Shown: piece after piece, positions 1 through 8,012 of the stretch | How positions within the stretch are numbered: position 1 is the first letter of the stretch | Layout: the number at the start of each line of letters is the position of its first letter | Assembly: GCA_947626735.1 (NCBI GenBank) | Contig: CANQTK010000010.1 | Location: 1-39,259, forward strand | From: an uncultured Clostridia bacterium | GTDB taxonomy: Bacteria > Bacillota > Clostridia > TANB77 > CAG-508 | Direction of reading: 5' to 3' | Length of the DNA stretch: 39,259 nt | Notes under the pieces: generated by a model | The model's database searches: none | What the model saw: the letters and a program-made list of their open reading frames with translations, nothing else | What the model was told of the DNA's origin: nothing | Program-made: the position numbers and the translations under genes

Positions 1-110
1 ATCTTACAATAGTTGTTAATGTAGAACTAAATTATCTTTATTTTTTAGTAAATAGATTTTACTTTTTTAATTGACGAGAAGAAAAAAGTTGCTTGTCTTA
101 TCTTATTTTA

Positions 111-139
111 TTGCTAAAGTAGAAAAGCTGTGTTATAAT
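111..139 (+). promoter_or_regulatory. Sigma-A type promoter of the small membrane protein gene
   Basis: TTGCTA (111-116), a 17-bp spacer, then a perfect TATAAT (134-139). Transcription would start near 146, about 57 nt upstream of the ATG at 203. Confidence 0.7.
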
Positions 140-202
140 ATCATCGAAGTAAGGATAGGTTTCTATACATATCATCATTATTATAGTATAAGGAGGAAAA
201 AA

Positions 203-439
203 ATGACCATATTATTATATGCCATTTTTGGGACTTTACTTGAGGTAACTATAGTTGCTACACTTACAATAGGATTAACAAGGTATTTCCATAAGAAATT
301 AAAAAATTTTCATCTTATTTATCTTGGCAAGTTAGATGATAATCAAGAGGATGATATATCAAATGCAATGAAATATTTGAAATTAACCAATGGTATTTCA
401 ACAGAAAAGGTCTCAGATTCAGAAAAGGTCTCAGATTGA
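203..439 (+). CDS. Small single-pass membrane protein of unknown function
   Basis: I do not recognise this 78-residue protein. The start at 203 is chosen because AGGAGG (191-196) lies 6 nt upstream; a longer in-frame reading from 71 would cover the promoter. Residues about 4-27 form one hydrophobic helix, followed by a basic stretch (RYFHKKLK) and a polar tail, so it probably sits in the membrane with the tail inside. The last residues repeat (EKVSD twice) because the DNA of the rho-independent terminator has been tandemly duplicated and the coding frame runs into it; the stop codon lies in the terminator stem. It is convergent with sigG and has its own promoter. Confidence 0.65.
   Translation: MTILLYAIFGTLLEVTIVATLTIGLTRYFHKKLKNFHLIYLGKLDDNQEDDISNAMKYLKLTNGISTEKVSDSEKVSD
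403..438 (+). repeat. 18-bp tandem duplication at the gene end
   Basis: Positions 403-420 and 421-438 are identical except for the last base. The unit is the left arm of the following terminator, so the terminator arm exists twice, and the upstream copy is coding. Confidence 0.9.
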
Positions 440-450
440 GACCTTTTCTT
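421..450 (+). terminator. Rho-independent terminator overlapping the stop codon
   Basis: Perfect 13-bp stem (421-433 with 437-449) and a 3-nt loop. The stop codon TGA (437-439) is in the right arm. The T-run is short and lies partly in the stem (TTTTCTT). Confidence 0.75.
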
Positions 451-620
451 ATTCTCTATATATAAATGAGTTACCAAAAGGGACAGATTTACCAAAAGGA
501 TAAGTTAGTCGTTTGAACGAAGTGAATTACGGATAACTTATGCAGAGGCTAACGTCCCCTATGCTACCTCACAAATGTCTCTTTAGGAAACGTCCCCAAA
601 GAGACACCCAAAGAGACATT
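451..620. repeat. Intergenic repeat-like stretch with inverted repeats after sigG
   Basis: No gene seen. It contains an 11-bp perfect inverted repeat (574-584 with 610-620, arm AATGTCTCTTT), a competing pairing of 577-584 with 598-605, and an 8-bp inverted pair ATAAGTTA/TAACTTAT near 500-541. GTCCC and AAAGAGAC words recur. The right arm touches the sigG stop codon, so it may serve as the sigG terminator. It may also be a dispersed intergenic repeat. Confidence 0.5.
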
Positions 621-1392
621 ATTTATAAATTCGTTTGATGTGTTCAATAGCACTTTTTTCTAAACGTGATACTTGTGCTTGTGATATACCTATTTCTTCT
701 GCTACTTCTACTTGCGTTCTTCCTTCAAAAAATCGTTTGTTGATAATCATTTTTTCTTTTTCGTTTAGTTTTTTCATTGCCTCTAATATGGTGATATTCT
801 CTGCCCAGTATTCATCTGTGTTTTTATTGTCTTTTACTTGATCCATTACATATAAGTTTTCTGTTCCATCTCCATAAACCGGCTCTTGCAAAGATACTGG
901 TTCTTGTATCGCGTCTAAGCTAAAGGCAATCTCTTCTTTATCTACTCCTAATTCTTTAGCAATTTCTTCTATTGTTGGTTCTTTTTGATTTTCTTTTATC
1001 ATTTTTTCCTTGACACTTAATGCTTTATAAGCCAAATCTCTTACCGAACGACTAACACGGATAGGATTGTTATCTCTTAAATATCTTCTAATTTCTCCAA
1101 TAATCATAGGAACTGCATAAGTACTAAATTGTACATTTTGGTTTAAATCAAAATTATCCATTGCTTTGATTAATCCAATACATCCTACTTGGAACAAATC
1201 ATCTACATTTTCTCCTCTTCCATAAAATCGTTTGATGACACTTAGTACCAATCTTAAATTACCATTTATAAATTCATCCCTTGCTTTTTCATCCCCATTT
1301 TTTATTTTGATAAATAACTGCGTTTTTTCTTCTGGACTAAGTACTGGTATTTTAGAGGTATCCACTCCACATATCTCTACTTTATTTCCCAT
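619..1392 (-). CDS. sigG: RNA polymerase sigma factor sigma-G (late forespore)
   Basis: Sigma-G directs the late forespore gene programme in endospore formers. The 257-residue product has the hallmark N-terminus NKVEICGVDTSKIPVL, then region 2 (NGNLRLVLSVI, DDLFQVGCIGL, FSTYAVPMIIGEIRRYLRD), region 3 (IRVSRSVRDLAYKAL) and region 4.2 with the helix-turn-helix EEIGISQAQVSRLEKSAI. Length matches the family (about 260). It follows sigE and one unknown gene on the same strand, close to the usual spoIIGA-sigE-sigG order. A TGTCGAA word resembling a Spo0A box lies about 80 bp upstream. I did not recognise a convincing sigma-F/G promoter. The frame is intact and has no CGG codon. Confidence 0.97.
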   Translation of the reverse strand: MGNKVEICGVDTSKIPVLSPEEKTQLFIKIKNGDEKARDEFINGNLRLVLSVIKRFYGRGENVDDLFQVGCIGLIKAMDNFDLNQNVQFSTYAVPMIIGEIRRYLRDNNPIRVSRSVRDLAYKALSVKEKMIKENQKEPTIEEIAKELGVDKEEIAFSLDAIQEPVSLQEPVYGDGTENLYVMDQVKDNKNTDEYWAENITILEAMKKLNEKEKMIINKRFFEGRTQVEVAEEIGISQAQVSRLEKSAIEHIKRIYK

Positions 1393-1469
1393 AAAAAACT
1401 CCTTTAAACTAATGTTATTTTCATTATTTCCAAAGGAATTTTTTTCTATTCAATTATCGTGCGACCTAT

Positions 1470-1476
1470 TTCGACA
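1470..1476 (-). promoter_or_regulatory. Possible Spo0A box upstream of sigG
   Basis: The minus strand reads TGTCGAA, a match to the 7-bp Spo0A box core (TGNCGAA), 78-84 bp upstream of the sigG start. A single 7-mer can occur by chance. Confidence 0.3.
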
Positions 1477-1563
1477 ACAATGCGAAATTAAAATTCATGA
1501 ATAGAAAGTGTAAATGTAATAAAAGTAAAAATAGATAGAATAAAAAAGGAATGTCCCAAATGA

Positions 1564-1604
1564 CAATTCAAAAGTTCCCAGATTTTCTGGGAACTTTTGA
1601 ATTG
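1564..1604 (-). terminator. Long perfect hairpin between sigG and the upstream unknown gene
   Basis: Perfect 19-bp stem (1564-1582 with 1586-1604), 3-nt loop. It lies 20 bp downstream of the stop of the unknown minus-strand gene and probably ends its transcript, which would make sigG transcription separate. The T-run is weak on both sides. Confidence 0.65.
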
Positions 1605-1623
1605 TTTTGACTCATTTTATTTC

Positions 1624-2244
1624 TTAGTTTGCTTTGCTTTTTTTGTTTTCTTCTCTTTGTTTTTTTAAGGCTGCAAAATATTGCTTTGCCTTATGTTTTA
1701 CTCTTCTAATTTCAATGCCTTTTAAACTTCTTTCAATAATTTTTTCCATTACTTCGTCCGATACAATATTTTCCACAATGGCTCGTTTTAAAATGCTTTT
1801 GGTAAGCCGATCCGATTCAATATTGTTCTTAAGAGTAAAGTGATGAATGGAATAAGAAGGGTTTTCTGCAATATCTTTTGCTATTTTTTCTATCTCTGTC
1901 CTTGTATATGCACATAACAAAAGCTCTTCTCTTTTTTTCATGAGTTCTTTATGGTGCCTAATAGATGTACTACCTGCTTCTTGTGCTTTCTGCCTTTGGT
2001 TTTCAATAGCTTTTTGTAGCACTTGTTCACAAGTTTCTCTAGAGACAAGAGACATGGTAATGGCATAGTCCATTAAATCTCGCAAGCCTTTTTTGGTTAA
2101 GTGGTTATCTTTGGCTGTATTGGTTTGTGAATATGCCATGTCACTAGTAGCATAGGCTTCTGTTACTGCTTTTGCAAAAAAGTTTAACTCTTCAAAGGTT
2201 TTCTCATTTTGCAATTGCTTAAAAGTCCGAAATTCACCTGCCAT
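1624..2244 (-). CDS. Charged helical protein of unknown function between sigE and sigG
   Basis: I do not recognise this 206-residue protein. It is soluble, rich in Lys/Glu/Arg, mostly helical by composition, with a conserved-looking N-terminus (MAGEFRTFKQLQ) and a basic C-terminus. The start is supported by AGGAGG 8 nt upstream. It has its own sigma-A type promoter (2300-2328), unlike the sporulation genes around it. It holds the only two in-frame CGG codons in the window that are not at frameshifts: codon 6 (UUU CGG ACU) and a later one (GAU CGG CUU, CGG at 1811-1813). Skipping a base at either leads quickly to a stop, so here CGG must be read as a normal codon. That may mean recent acquisition or a context that does not shift. 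Confidence 0.7.
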   Translation of the reverse strand: MAGEFRTFKQLQNEKTFEELNFFAKAVTEAYATSDMAYSQTNTAKDNHLTKKGLRDLMDYAITMSLVSRETCEQVLQKAIENQRQKAQEAGSTSIRHHKELMKKREELLLCAYTRTEIEKIAKDIAENPSYSIHHFTLKNNIESDRLTKSILKRAIVENIVSDEVMEKIIERSLKGIEIRRVKHKAKQYFAALKKQREENKKSKAN

Positions 2245-2299
2245 ATGTTCATCCTCCTATTAGTTAATAAGTTGATTTGTTTGCTATTTACATAATGCT

Positions 2300-2328
2300 A
2301 TTATATCATGGTTTTTCGTTTTTGTCTA
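2300..2328 (-). promoter_or_regulatory. Sigma-A type promoter of the unknown gene
   Basis: On the minus strand TAGACA (2328-2323), 17-bp spacer, perfect TATAAT (2305-2300). It lies 56 bp upstream of the start codon. Confidence 0.7.
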
Positions 2329-2470
2329 TCTAATTTAAGTTATTTTTTCGCCTTTTCGTTTTATTATTATCCTATCATAACTTTATTCTTTCTAGAAAAA
2401 GGTACAAATAAAGCAAAAGGAAAATCTTTGCAATACCCTTTTAAATTTTTAGACCCATCCCTAAAATTTA

Positions 2471-3203
2471 CTATCCTGTTTTGCTCATAATTTCTTTTTT
2501 CATTTTTCCAATAATCTTTTTTTCTAAACGAGATATGTAACTTTGAGAAATGCCGTAACATATCGGCTACCTCTTTTTGTGTTTTTTCATCGCCACTAAC
2601 AAAACCAAATCGCAATTCCATAATGTTTCTTTCTCGACTATTTAATTTTTCAATAGAAGCTTTTAAAAGTTTTTTATCTACTTCCTCTTCAATTCTTCTA
2701 GAGGTAATATCTGGATCGGTGCCTAAAATATCAGAAAGTAATAATTCATTTCCATCACCGTCTTGGTTTAATGGTTCATCAATGGAAATTTCTCCTTTCA
2801 TTTTATTGCTTCTTCTTAAATACATTAAAATCTCATTTTCTATGCAGCGGGAAGCATAGGTAGCAAGCTTAATTTTCTTTTCTGTATTAAAGGTGTTAAC
2901 GCCTTTCATCAGTCCAATGGTCCCAATGGAAATTAAATCTTCTAGTCCTACTCCTGTATTTTCAAATTTTTTGGCTATGTATACCACAAGTCTTAAATTT
3001 CTTTCTACTAAAGTTTGCCTTGTTTCTAGCTTTCCTTCTTCTAATTCTTTTAAGAGTTGTTCTTCCTCTTCTTGTGATAGTGGTGGTGGCAGGCTTACAT
3101 TTCCTCCAATATAGTAAATGGGCAGATTTTCTATTTCTTCTTCTTTTAAAAATTTAGTATAGATGGTACTTACACTATCGACTAACATTTGCAATAAATT
3201 CAT
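2471..3203 (-). CDS. sigE: Pro-sigma-E sporulation sigma factor, read through a +1 frameshift
   Basis: Sigma-E drives early mother-cell transcription after SpoIIGA cleaves its pro-sequence. The N-terminus has the pro-region then YYIGG and LPPPLS; region 2 ([45 protein letters not shown]) is typical. The ATG at 3203 is preferred over GTG 3212 because AGGGGAG lies 8 nt upstream; the gene overlaps the end of spoIIGA. After TQKEVADML (residue 216) the zero frame reads CGG CAU and yields a 62-residue nonsense tail ending at 2367. Dropping one C gives [15 protein letters not shown], the region 4.2 recognition helix, and a stop at 2471, for 243 residues against about 239 in Bacillus. Without the shift, sigma-E loses -35 recognition. 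Confidence 0.9.
2552..2558 (-). other. Putative +1 frameshift site in sigE (TTA CGG C)
   Basis: Zero frame TTA (2558-2556) CGG (2555-2553). Skipping C2555 lets GGC (2554-2552) be read as the conserved glycine of the region 4.2 helix-turn-helix. CGG is otherwise almost absent as an in-frame codon here. Confidence 0.75.
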
Positions 3204-4107
3204 TTTCTTCACTCCCCTCTAATAAATCTAATCCAATTAAAGCCGAATATTGTTCCTTTTTGCTTAATTTATGCTCATAAATTCCTACAATAATATTTTC
3301 TATTGTTTTACTGAATTCTTCTTGCTCTATGATTACTTTATTCGCTTTAAATCCCAGTAACATTCCATTTGTTTTTCCTAAAGAACTAAATGGAATCACT
3401 CGGAATTTTGTGATATACTCTAAATTTTCATCTTCATACACTTCTTTTGGTACATCACCTCCTATGATTTGATTTAAATGGTTTAATATGATATCTGGTA
3501 AGATGTTTTGCAAAATATCTTTTTCTACTACAATAACGGGCATTCTTGTAATAGGGTCTTTTAGCATATTACCAGTATCTAACAATGCTTTTGTGGTAAT
3601 TTGTTGTTCTCCAAAGAAAATACAAATGGTACAATACATATCTTTTCTAGTTAATTTTGCCTTTACAAAATGAAAAGCAATTACCGTAATGGTAAAGCCT
3701 ACTATTCCTCCTAAAACGGCAACTTTTAAGGGATAGGTTCCTACATAACTTCCATTGAGCATTAAAATTTCTTGTGGTTTGATAAAATACAAAAGGGCAA
3801 AAGCGCAACCACCAAAGACAAAAGAAGTGAAATAAAAGAACACTAATTCTTTTGCTAGTTGTTTTATATTGTTTGCATGGTAAGCAATTGATACCATAAA
3901 AATAGATAATATTATTTTTAAAGTAAAATGCGAATAAATTTCTAATATTTCCATATAAGCTAAAATAGAGTAGATACCACCTAGCAAAGCAGAGAGAATT
4001 AGTCTAATATGATTCATTTTTCTTTTTAGTAGATAACCTGTCGCAAATAGAATAATATAGTTCATGCATAAGTTTTCGACTAAGACTACATCTAGGTATA
4101 TGGTCAT
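3175..4107 (-). CDS. spoIIGA: Sporulation sigma-E factor-processing peptidase SpoIIGA
   Basis: Membrane-bound aspartic protease that activates pro-sigma-E at the sporulation septum. With the ATG at 4107 (GGTGGAG just upstream) it has 310 residues. The N-terminal half holds about five hydrophobic segments beginning [17 protein letters not shown]. The C-terminal half carries the catalytic motif ALLDTGN (Asp at about residue 177). An upstream in-frame ATG at 4152 lacks a ribosome binding site. The 3' end overlaps sigE by 29 bp, the usual coupled arrangement. A perfect TATAAT (4130-4135, minus) without a good -35 lies just upstream, as would fit an activator-dependent promoter such as a Spo0A target, though I see no clear Spo0A box. 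Confidence 0.95.
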   Translation of the reverse strand: MTIYLDVVLVENLCMNYIILFATGYLLKRKMNHIRLILSALLGGIYSILAYMEILEIYSHFTLKIILSIFMVSIAYHANNIKQLAKELVFFYFTSFVFGGCAFALLYFIKPQEILMLNGSYVGTYPLKVAVLGGIVGFTITVIAFHFVKAKLTRKDMYCTICIFFGEQQITTKALLDTGNMLKDPITRMPVIVVEKDILQNILPDIILNHLNQIIGGDVPKEVYEDENLEYITKFRVIPFSSLGKTNGMLLGFKANKVIIEQEEFSKTIENIIVGIYEHKLSKKEQYSALIGLDLLEGSEENEFIANVSR

Positions 4108-4175
4108 AAAACTCCACCTCGTATAGGCAATTATAAAACCTTTTCTGTGCATTTTGTGTCATTTTTTAGGCGCGA

Positions 4176-4213
4176 AAAAAAGAAATAATCTTGCTTTTTC
4201 GATTATTTCTTTT
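4176..4213 (-). terminator. Rho-independent terminator after ftsZ
   Basis: On the minus strand AGAAATAATC pairs with GATTATTTCT across a 10-nt loop and runs straight into seven Ts. It separates ftsZ from spoIIGA. Confidence 0.85.
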
Positions 4214-4255
4214 CTTATTTGTGGTATTCTTTTCTTTTCTTTTACTTTTTGACTC

Positions 4256-5377
4256 TTATTTCATTCCTTTTTTATTTCTTAAAAAAGAAGGAATATCTAA
4301 ATCATTAGATGAATTTGAATGATCTACTGGTGCTGGAATAGAATTAATTTTTTCTCCCCATGCTTTATCTACAATGCTACTTACATTGCTCATTGTTGGG
4401 GATTCTAATCCTTTATCAAATCCGGTTGCAATGACAGTAATCACAATATCTTCGTCTAGGCTTTCATCAATTACAGCGCCAAAGATAATGTTGGCTTCTG
4501 GATCTACACTTCTTTGTACTAATTCAGCTGCTGTGTTTACTTCATGTAAACCTAAGTTTGCTCCACCTGTAATATTGATAATAACACCTCTTGCTCCTTC
4601 AATTGAGCTTTCTAGTAATGGATTTTGTACCGCTTGTTTTGCTGCATCTTCTGCTCTGTTTTCACCAGATGCTCTACCAATTCCCATATGAGCAATACCA
4701 GTATTTAACATGATAGTTTTTACATCCGCAAAGTCTAAGTTAACAAGTCCTGGTACGGCAATTAGGTCTGAAATACCCTGTACACCTTGTCTTAATACAT
4801 CATCTGCCATTTTGAAAGCTTCTACAATAGAAGTTTTGCGATCGATAATTTGTAATAATTTATCGTTTGGAATCACAACTAAAGTATCTACTTTTCCTTT
4901 TAAACTTTCTACACCACGGTCTGCTTGTGATAAACGTTTCTTTCCTTCAAAAGTAAATGGTTTGGTTACAACACCAATGGTTAAAATACCCATTTCTTTA
5001 GCACATGCTGCTACGATTGGGGCAGCACCTGTACCTGTTCCACCACCCATACCAGCAGTAACAAATACCATATCTGCTCCGCGTAATGATTCTTGAATTT
5101 CGGTTTTGCTTTCTTCTGCTGCTTGTGCTCCAATGTCAGGATTTGCTCCTGCACCTAATCCTCTTGTGATTTTTTCTCCTATTTGTATTTTGGTAGCAGC
5201 CTTAGATTGTAATAAAGCTTGTCTATCGGTATTTACTGCAATAAAGTCTACTCCTTTAATACCAGAGTCTACCATTCTATTTACCGCATTATTTCCTGCT
5301 CCTCCAACACCTATTACTTTTATCGTTGCTGCCCCGTCTAACATTGTATTATTTTCTTCTACACCATCCATTAACAT
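4256..5377 (-). CDS. ftsZ: Cell division protein FtsZ
   Basis: Tubulin-like GTPase that forms the cytokinetic ring at midcell. The 373-residue protein has the nucleotide-binding start [17 protein letters not shown], the tubulin signature GGGTGTG at residues 111-117, the T7-loop segment VNLDFADV, a short variable linker and the conserved C-terminal peptide [12 protein letters not shown] that binds FtsA. GGGAGG lies upstream; a second ATG two codons in (5371) is an alternative start. It follows ftsA closely, after a 29-bp hairpin element also found before tuf. A terminator follows it. The frame is intact and several glycines use GGY without any preceding extra base. Confidence 0.98.
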   Translation of the reverse strand: MLMDGVEENNTMLDGAATIKVIGVGGAGNNAVNRMVDSGIKGVDFIAVNTDRQALLQSKAATKIQIGEKITRGLGAGANPDIGAQAAEESKTEIQESLRGADMVFVTAGMGGGTGTGAAPIVAACAKEMGILTIGVVTKPFTFEGKKRLSQADRGVESLKGKVDTLVVIPNDKLLQIIDRKTSIVEAFKMADDVLRQGVQGISDLIAVPGLVNLDFADVKTIMLNTGIAHMGIGRASGENRAEDAAKQAVQNPLLESSIEGARGVIINITGGANLGLHEVNTAAELVQRSVDPEANIIFGAVIDESLDEDIVITVIATGFDKGLESPTMSNVSSIVDKAWGEKINSIPAPVDHSNSSNDLDIPSFLRNKKGMK

Positions 5378-5402
5378 GATTGATTTCCTCCCTTTTTTGT
5401 TT

Positions 5403-5431
5403 GTCAGTGAAACCTTGCCTATGTTTCTGAC
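5403..5431 (-). promoter_or_regulatory. Hairpin leader element upstream of ftsZ (GTCAG/CTGAC)
   Basis: Minus strand: GTCAGAAAC ... GTTTCACTGAC. GTCAG pairs with CTGAC and AAAC with GTTT. The element and its 5' flank (TTATTAAATTTAAAA) recur in the tuf leader at 23504-23600, so it is probably a shared RNA or DNA signal rather than chance. Confidence 0.55.
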
Positions 5432-5459
5432 TTATTTATTTTAAATTTAATAACAAAAC

Positions 5460-6689
5460 TTAAGAATAAAAGAATTCTTTAATTTTTTCCAATATCGTAT
5501 ATAAGATATTTTCTTTTGAATTTGAGTCAATACTGCTTGCTACCGATTTTGCAAAAGGTCTTGCCGCTACATATCTTACCAAAGAATAAGCAGTTCTATA
5601 TTCAGGCCTTACCGTACTAACTAGCCTTCCTGTTGAAATTTTTACAGGAATATTTAAAATGACTTTTCCGGCTACATCACTTTTATTGATATTCGCAATT
5701 CCTTGTCCGGTTAAAATAACATTATTAATTCTTTGTTTGACACCTTGGTTCACAATATCTCGATTGACTAAAGAAAAAATTTCTTCAATTCTTGCTTCAA
5801 TAATTTCGATTAATTCTGAACTTTTGATTGCTTTTGATTTTACATCCCCACGGCAAGTATTTAAAATAATTTCATTATCGTTATCAATAAAAGATTTCAT
5901 GGCTAAACCATACTGCTTTTTAAGCTTGTCCGCTTCTTCTTCTTCAATGTTTAACACTAAGGCAATATCAGAAGTAATACTGTCGCCCCCTAGTGGAATG
6001 GTATTAGTATAGATAAAGCCATTGCCTTCAAAAACACCAATATCGGTATTTCCTGCTCCAATATCTAATAACATGATATTGTCGCTCATTTCGTTACTAT
6101 CTAAAATGACATTTCGCTCTGCTAAACTAACTGGTACAAATCCATCTACTTCAATTCCCGCTTTTCTAAAAATTGTTACGATTTGCCTTACGTATTCTTT
6201 ATCGGCCAAAATAACTTGTGCATTTAAGGTAAAAGTAGCACTTAAGTTTCCTATTGGGTCATTTGTTATTTTTCCATCCTCTAAGATAAATTGATCTGTT
6301 ACAATATCGATAATGGTTTTTCCTTCTGGAATTTCGATATCTTTTACTTGCATAATACTAGAGGATACGTCTTTTGTAGATATTCCTGCATATTTATCTT
6401 TTGCTTCTTTTGCAATACTATTTTGGACAATAGTAACATATTTGCCAGGAATGGTAACGTAGGCTGAATGAATTTTTAAGTTTGTTTCTGTCTCAGCTTC
6501 TTGAATCACTTTACTAATAGCTAAAGCAATATCATCTTCATCTATTATTTTTGTTTTTTTGATTCCGTTACACTTATGGCTTGTATTGCAAATAATTTCA
6601 ATTTGGTTAAAATTATTGACTTCACCTACTACTAGGCTTACCTTAGAAGTACCGATGTCAATTCCTACAATAATATCTCCGATTGCCAA
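5460..6689 (-). CDS. ftsA: Cell division protein FtsA
   Basis: Actin-like protein that tethers FtsZ to the membrane. Motifs: phosphate-1 loop VGIDIGTSKV, a 1C subdomain in the first half, phosphate-2 LLDIGAGNTDIGVF, late VILTGQG, and a C-terminal amphipathic membrane helix (ILYTILEKIKEFFYS). The start is most likely the TTG at 6689: the in-frame ATG at 6704 has no ribosome binding site, because its own first codons contain the GGAGGAG that sits 6 nt before the TTG. That gives 409 residues. It lies immediately upstream of ftsZ. A promoter candidate lies at 6730-6758, so ftsA-ftsZ may be expressed separately from the murA-ftsQ-sbp block. Confidence 0.95.
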   Translation of the reverse strand: MAIGDIIVGIDIGTSKVSLVVGEVNNFNQIEIICNTSHKCNGIKKTKIIDEDDIALAISKVIQEAETETNLKIHSAYVTIPGKYVTIVQNSIAKEAKDKYAGISTKDVSSSIMQVKDIEIPEGKTIIDIVTDQFILEDGKITNDPIGNLSATFTLNAQVILADKEYVRQIVTIFRKAGIEVDGFVPVSLAERNVILDSNEMSDNIMLLDIGAGNTDIGVFEGNGFIYTNTIPLGGDSITSDIALVLNIEEEEADKLKKQYGLAMKSFIDNDNEIILNTCRGDVKSKAIKSSELIEIIEARIEEIFSLVNRDIVNQGVKQRINNVILTGQGIANINKSDVAGKVILNIPVKISTGRLVSTVRPEYRTAYSLVRYVAARPFAKSVASSIDSNSKENILYTILEKIKEFFYS

Positions 6690-6729
6690 AGTTAACTCCT
6701 CCATTTTTATTTTAAATTAATTCTTATTT

Positions 6730-6758
6730 AGAATATTATATTTCACAAAAAAAGTCAA
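6730..6758 (-). promoter_or_regulatory. Possible sigma-A promoter of ftsA-ftsZ
   Basis: Minus strand TTGACT (6758-6753), 17-bp spacer, TATTCT (6735-6730). The -10 is weak; a better TATAAT nearby has too short a spacing (12). Confidence 0.5.
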
Positions 6759-6769
6759 TAGAAATTGTT

Positions 6770-6802
6770 ATATTTTTGTAATATTTTTGTAATATTTTTG
6801 TA
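6770..6802. repeat. Three exact tandem copies of an 11-bp unit
   Basis: ATATTTTTGTA occurs three times without a gap at 6770-6780, 6781-6791 and 6792-6802, in the gap between sbp and ftsA, just upstream of the ftsA promoter candidate. Copy number may vary between strains. Confidence 0.9.
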
Positions 6803-6878
6803 ATAAACTCTATTTTTGTTGTCTTATGTAAATTACTATAACTTTTTCTATTGATTTTTTGTATTTTTTTGTTTTATT

Positions 6879-7283
6879 TTAGTTTTTTGTGTCGTCTTTA
6901 TTGACTTGTTTCATTACTTCTTCTACTTTTGCAAGAATCTTTTTATCGGCAATTTTTTCTACATAATAGCGACGAATAATGCCTAAATTATTAAACATTC
7001 TTCCTACAAACACTACAACAGCAGCTAAGTAGATATCGACATTGAGTTTTTGTCCTAAATAGGTAAGCGCCATGGCTAAAATAGCATTTACAAAGAAGCC
7101 TGAAAGAAAGATTTTGAGATCAAAATTCTTTTTTAAACTAGACGTAATTGCTCCAAATACAGAATCTAAGGCAGCAATAATCGCAATGGCTAAATAACCA
7201 GAATAAGTATATGGAATGGTTGGAATATTCATGCCAATCATGGCTCCTATCACACATCCAATAATAATGGCAAGTATAATCAT
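6879..7283 (-). CDS. sbp: Small basic protein Sbp (DUF1290 family)
   Basis: Small integral membrane protein kept next to division genes in Firmicutes; its function is not established. The 134-residue product begins with hydrophobic segments (IILAIIIGCVIGAMIGMNIP, then YLAIAIIAALDSVFGAI), has two more helices (FLSGFFVNAILAMALTYLG, IYLAAVVVFVGRMFNNLG) and a charged tail (RRYYVEKIADKK). GGAGG lies upstream, and its ATG overlaps the TGA of the DUF881 gene (ATGA), showing translational coupling. Order DUF881-DUF881-sbp-ftsA-ftsZ is as in Bacillus (ylxW, ylxX, sbp). Confidence 0.92.
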   Translation of the reverse strand: MIILAIIIGCVIGAMIGMNIPTIPYTYSGYLAIAIIAALDSVFGAITSSLKKNFDLKIFLSGFFVNAILAMALTYLGQKLNVDIYLAAVVVFVGRMFNNLGIIRRYYVEKIADKKILAKVEEVMKQVNKDDTKN

Positions 7284-8002
7284 TCTTTTACCTCCTTTGC
7301 ATAGCGAAGTTGTAGTTGATTTTTTCTACCGCTATAAGCTAATATGGTTACGTTTTTTTCGAGACTCATTTCTACTGTTTTTCCCATTTTTGTATAACTA
7401 TCGATAAACCCACTATTTTTTAAGCTTAACGCACTAGATAAATACGTTTGGTCACCAATGGCTTTTACTACATAAGGACCAATTATGCGATTTTCATTCA
7501 CTAAAATATATTGATTATTATCATCTACCTTAATATCTACAATTTCTGTCATATTTAAAATACGTTCGTTGTTAATAGAAATGGCTTCTGCTCCTGCTAA
7601 TTTTAATTCATTAATTAAATAGCGTAAATCACTAGCTTCAATTATTTCTTCGTTATTATCACGTAACGTTATGATGACCCCTTGTCCTTCTACATTGGTT
7701 TTGCCTACCAACAAATTTGTCTGTCTCAATTCTTCGTCTAATAATTCCGAAGCCTGTTCATTTGAATCTAGTTTCTCTTGATATTCTTGTATTTTTTGTT
7801 CTGTTTCTATTAATTTTTCTTCCACTTCTTCATATCTAGTTTTGAAACTAGATAACATATCTTGCAATTCTTCTTCTCTGGCTGTTTCAATTCCTGTAAT
7901 ATCGGTTTCTTCTACTACTCTAAATTGAGCAAACATAACCGCTACTAAAATGATACAAACGATTCCAATAATAACGGCTATCGTCTTTTTATTTTTTTCC
8001 AA
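7280..8002 (-). CDS. DUF881 membrane-anchored protein, second copy (YlxW/YlxX-like)
   Basis: DUF881 proteins sit beside division genes; the role is unknown. One N-terminal membrane helix (IAVIIGIVCIILVAVMF), a coiled coil (about residues 40-90, EELQDMLSSFKTRYEEVEEKL) and an extracytoplasmic domain with the family motifs EGQGVIITLRD, DLRYLINELKLAGAEAISIN and GPYVVKAIGD. GTG at 8011 lies inside the ribosome binding site GAGGTG, so I prefer TTG at 8002, six bases further on, giving 240 residues. It is a paralogue of the gene directly upstream and overlaps sbp by 4 bp. Confidence 0.9.
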   Translation of the reverse strand: MEKNKKTIAVIIGIVCIILVAVMFAQFRVVEETDITGIETAREEELQDMLSSFKTRYEEVEEKLIETEQKIQEYQEKLDSNEQASELLDEELRQTNLLVGKTNVEGQGVIITLRDNNEEIIEASDLRYLINELKLAGAEAISINNERILNMTEIVDIKVDDNNQYILVNENRIIGPYVVKAIGDQTYLSSALSLKNSGFIDSYTKMGKTVEMSLEKNVTILAYSGRKNQLQLRYAKEVKE

Positions 8003-8012
8003 ATTACTCACC

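Noticed and set aside
451..618. tRNA or small RNA gene in the sigG downstream region
   Set aside because: No cloverleaf can be drawn and no promoter is visible; repeat-like words explain the structure.
2367..2470. Extended zero-frame tail of sigE as a real domain
   Set aside because: The tail resembles nothing, and the +1 frame gives the exact sigma-E region 4.2 with its own stop.
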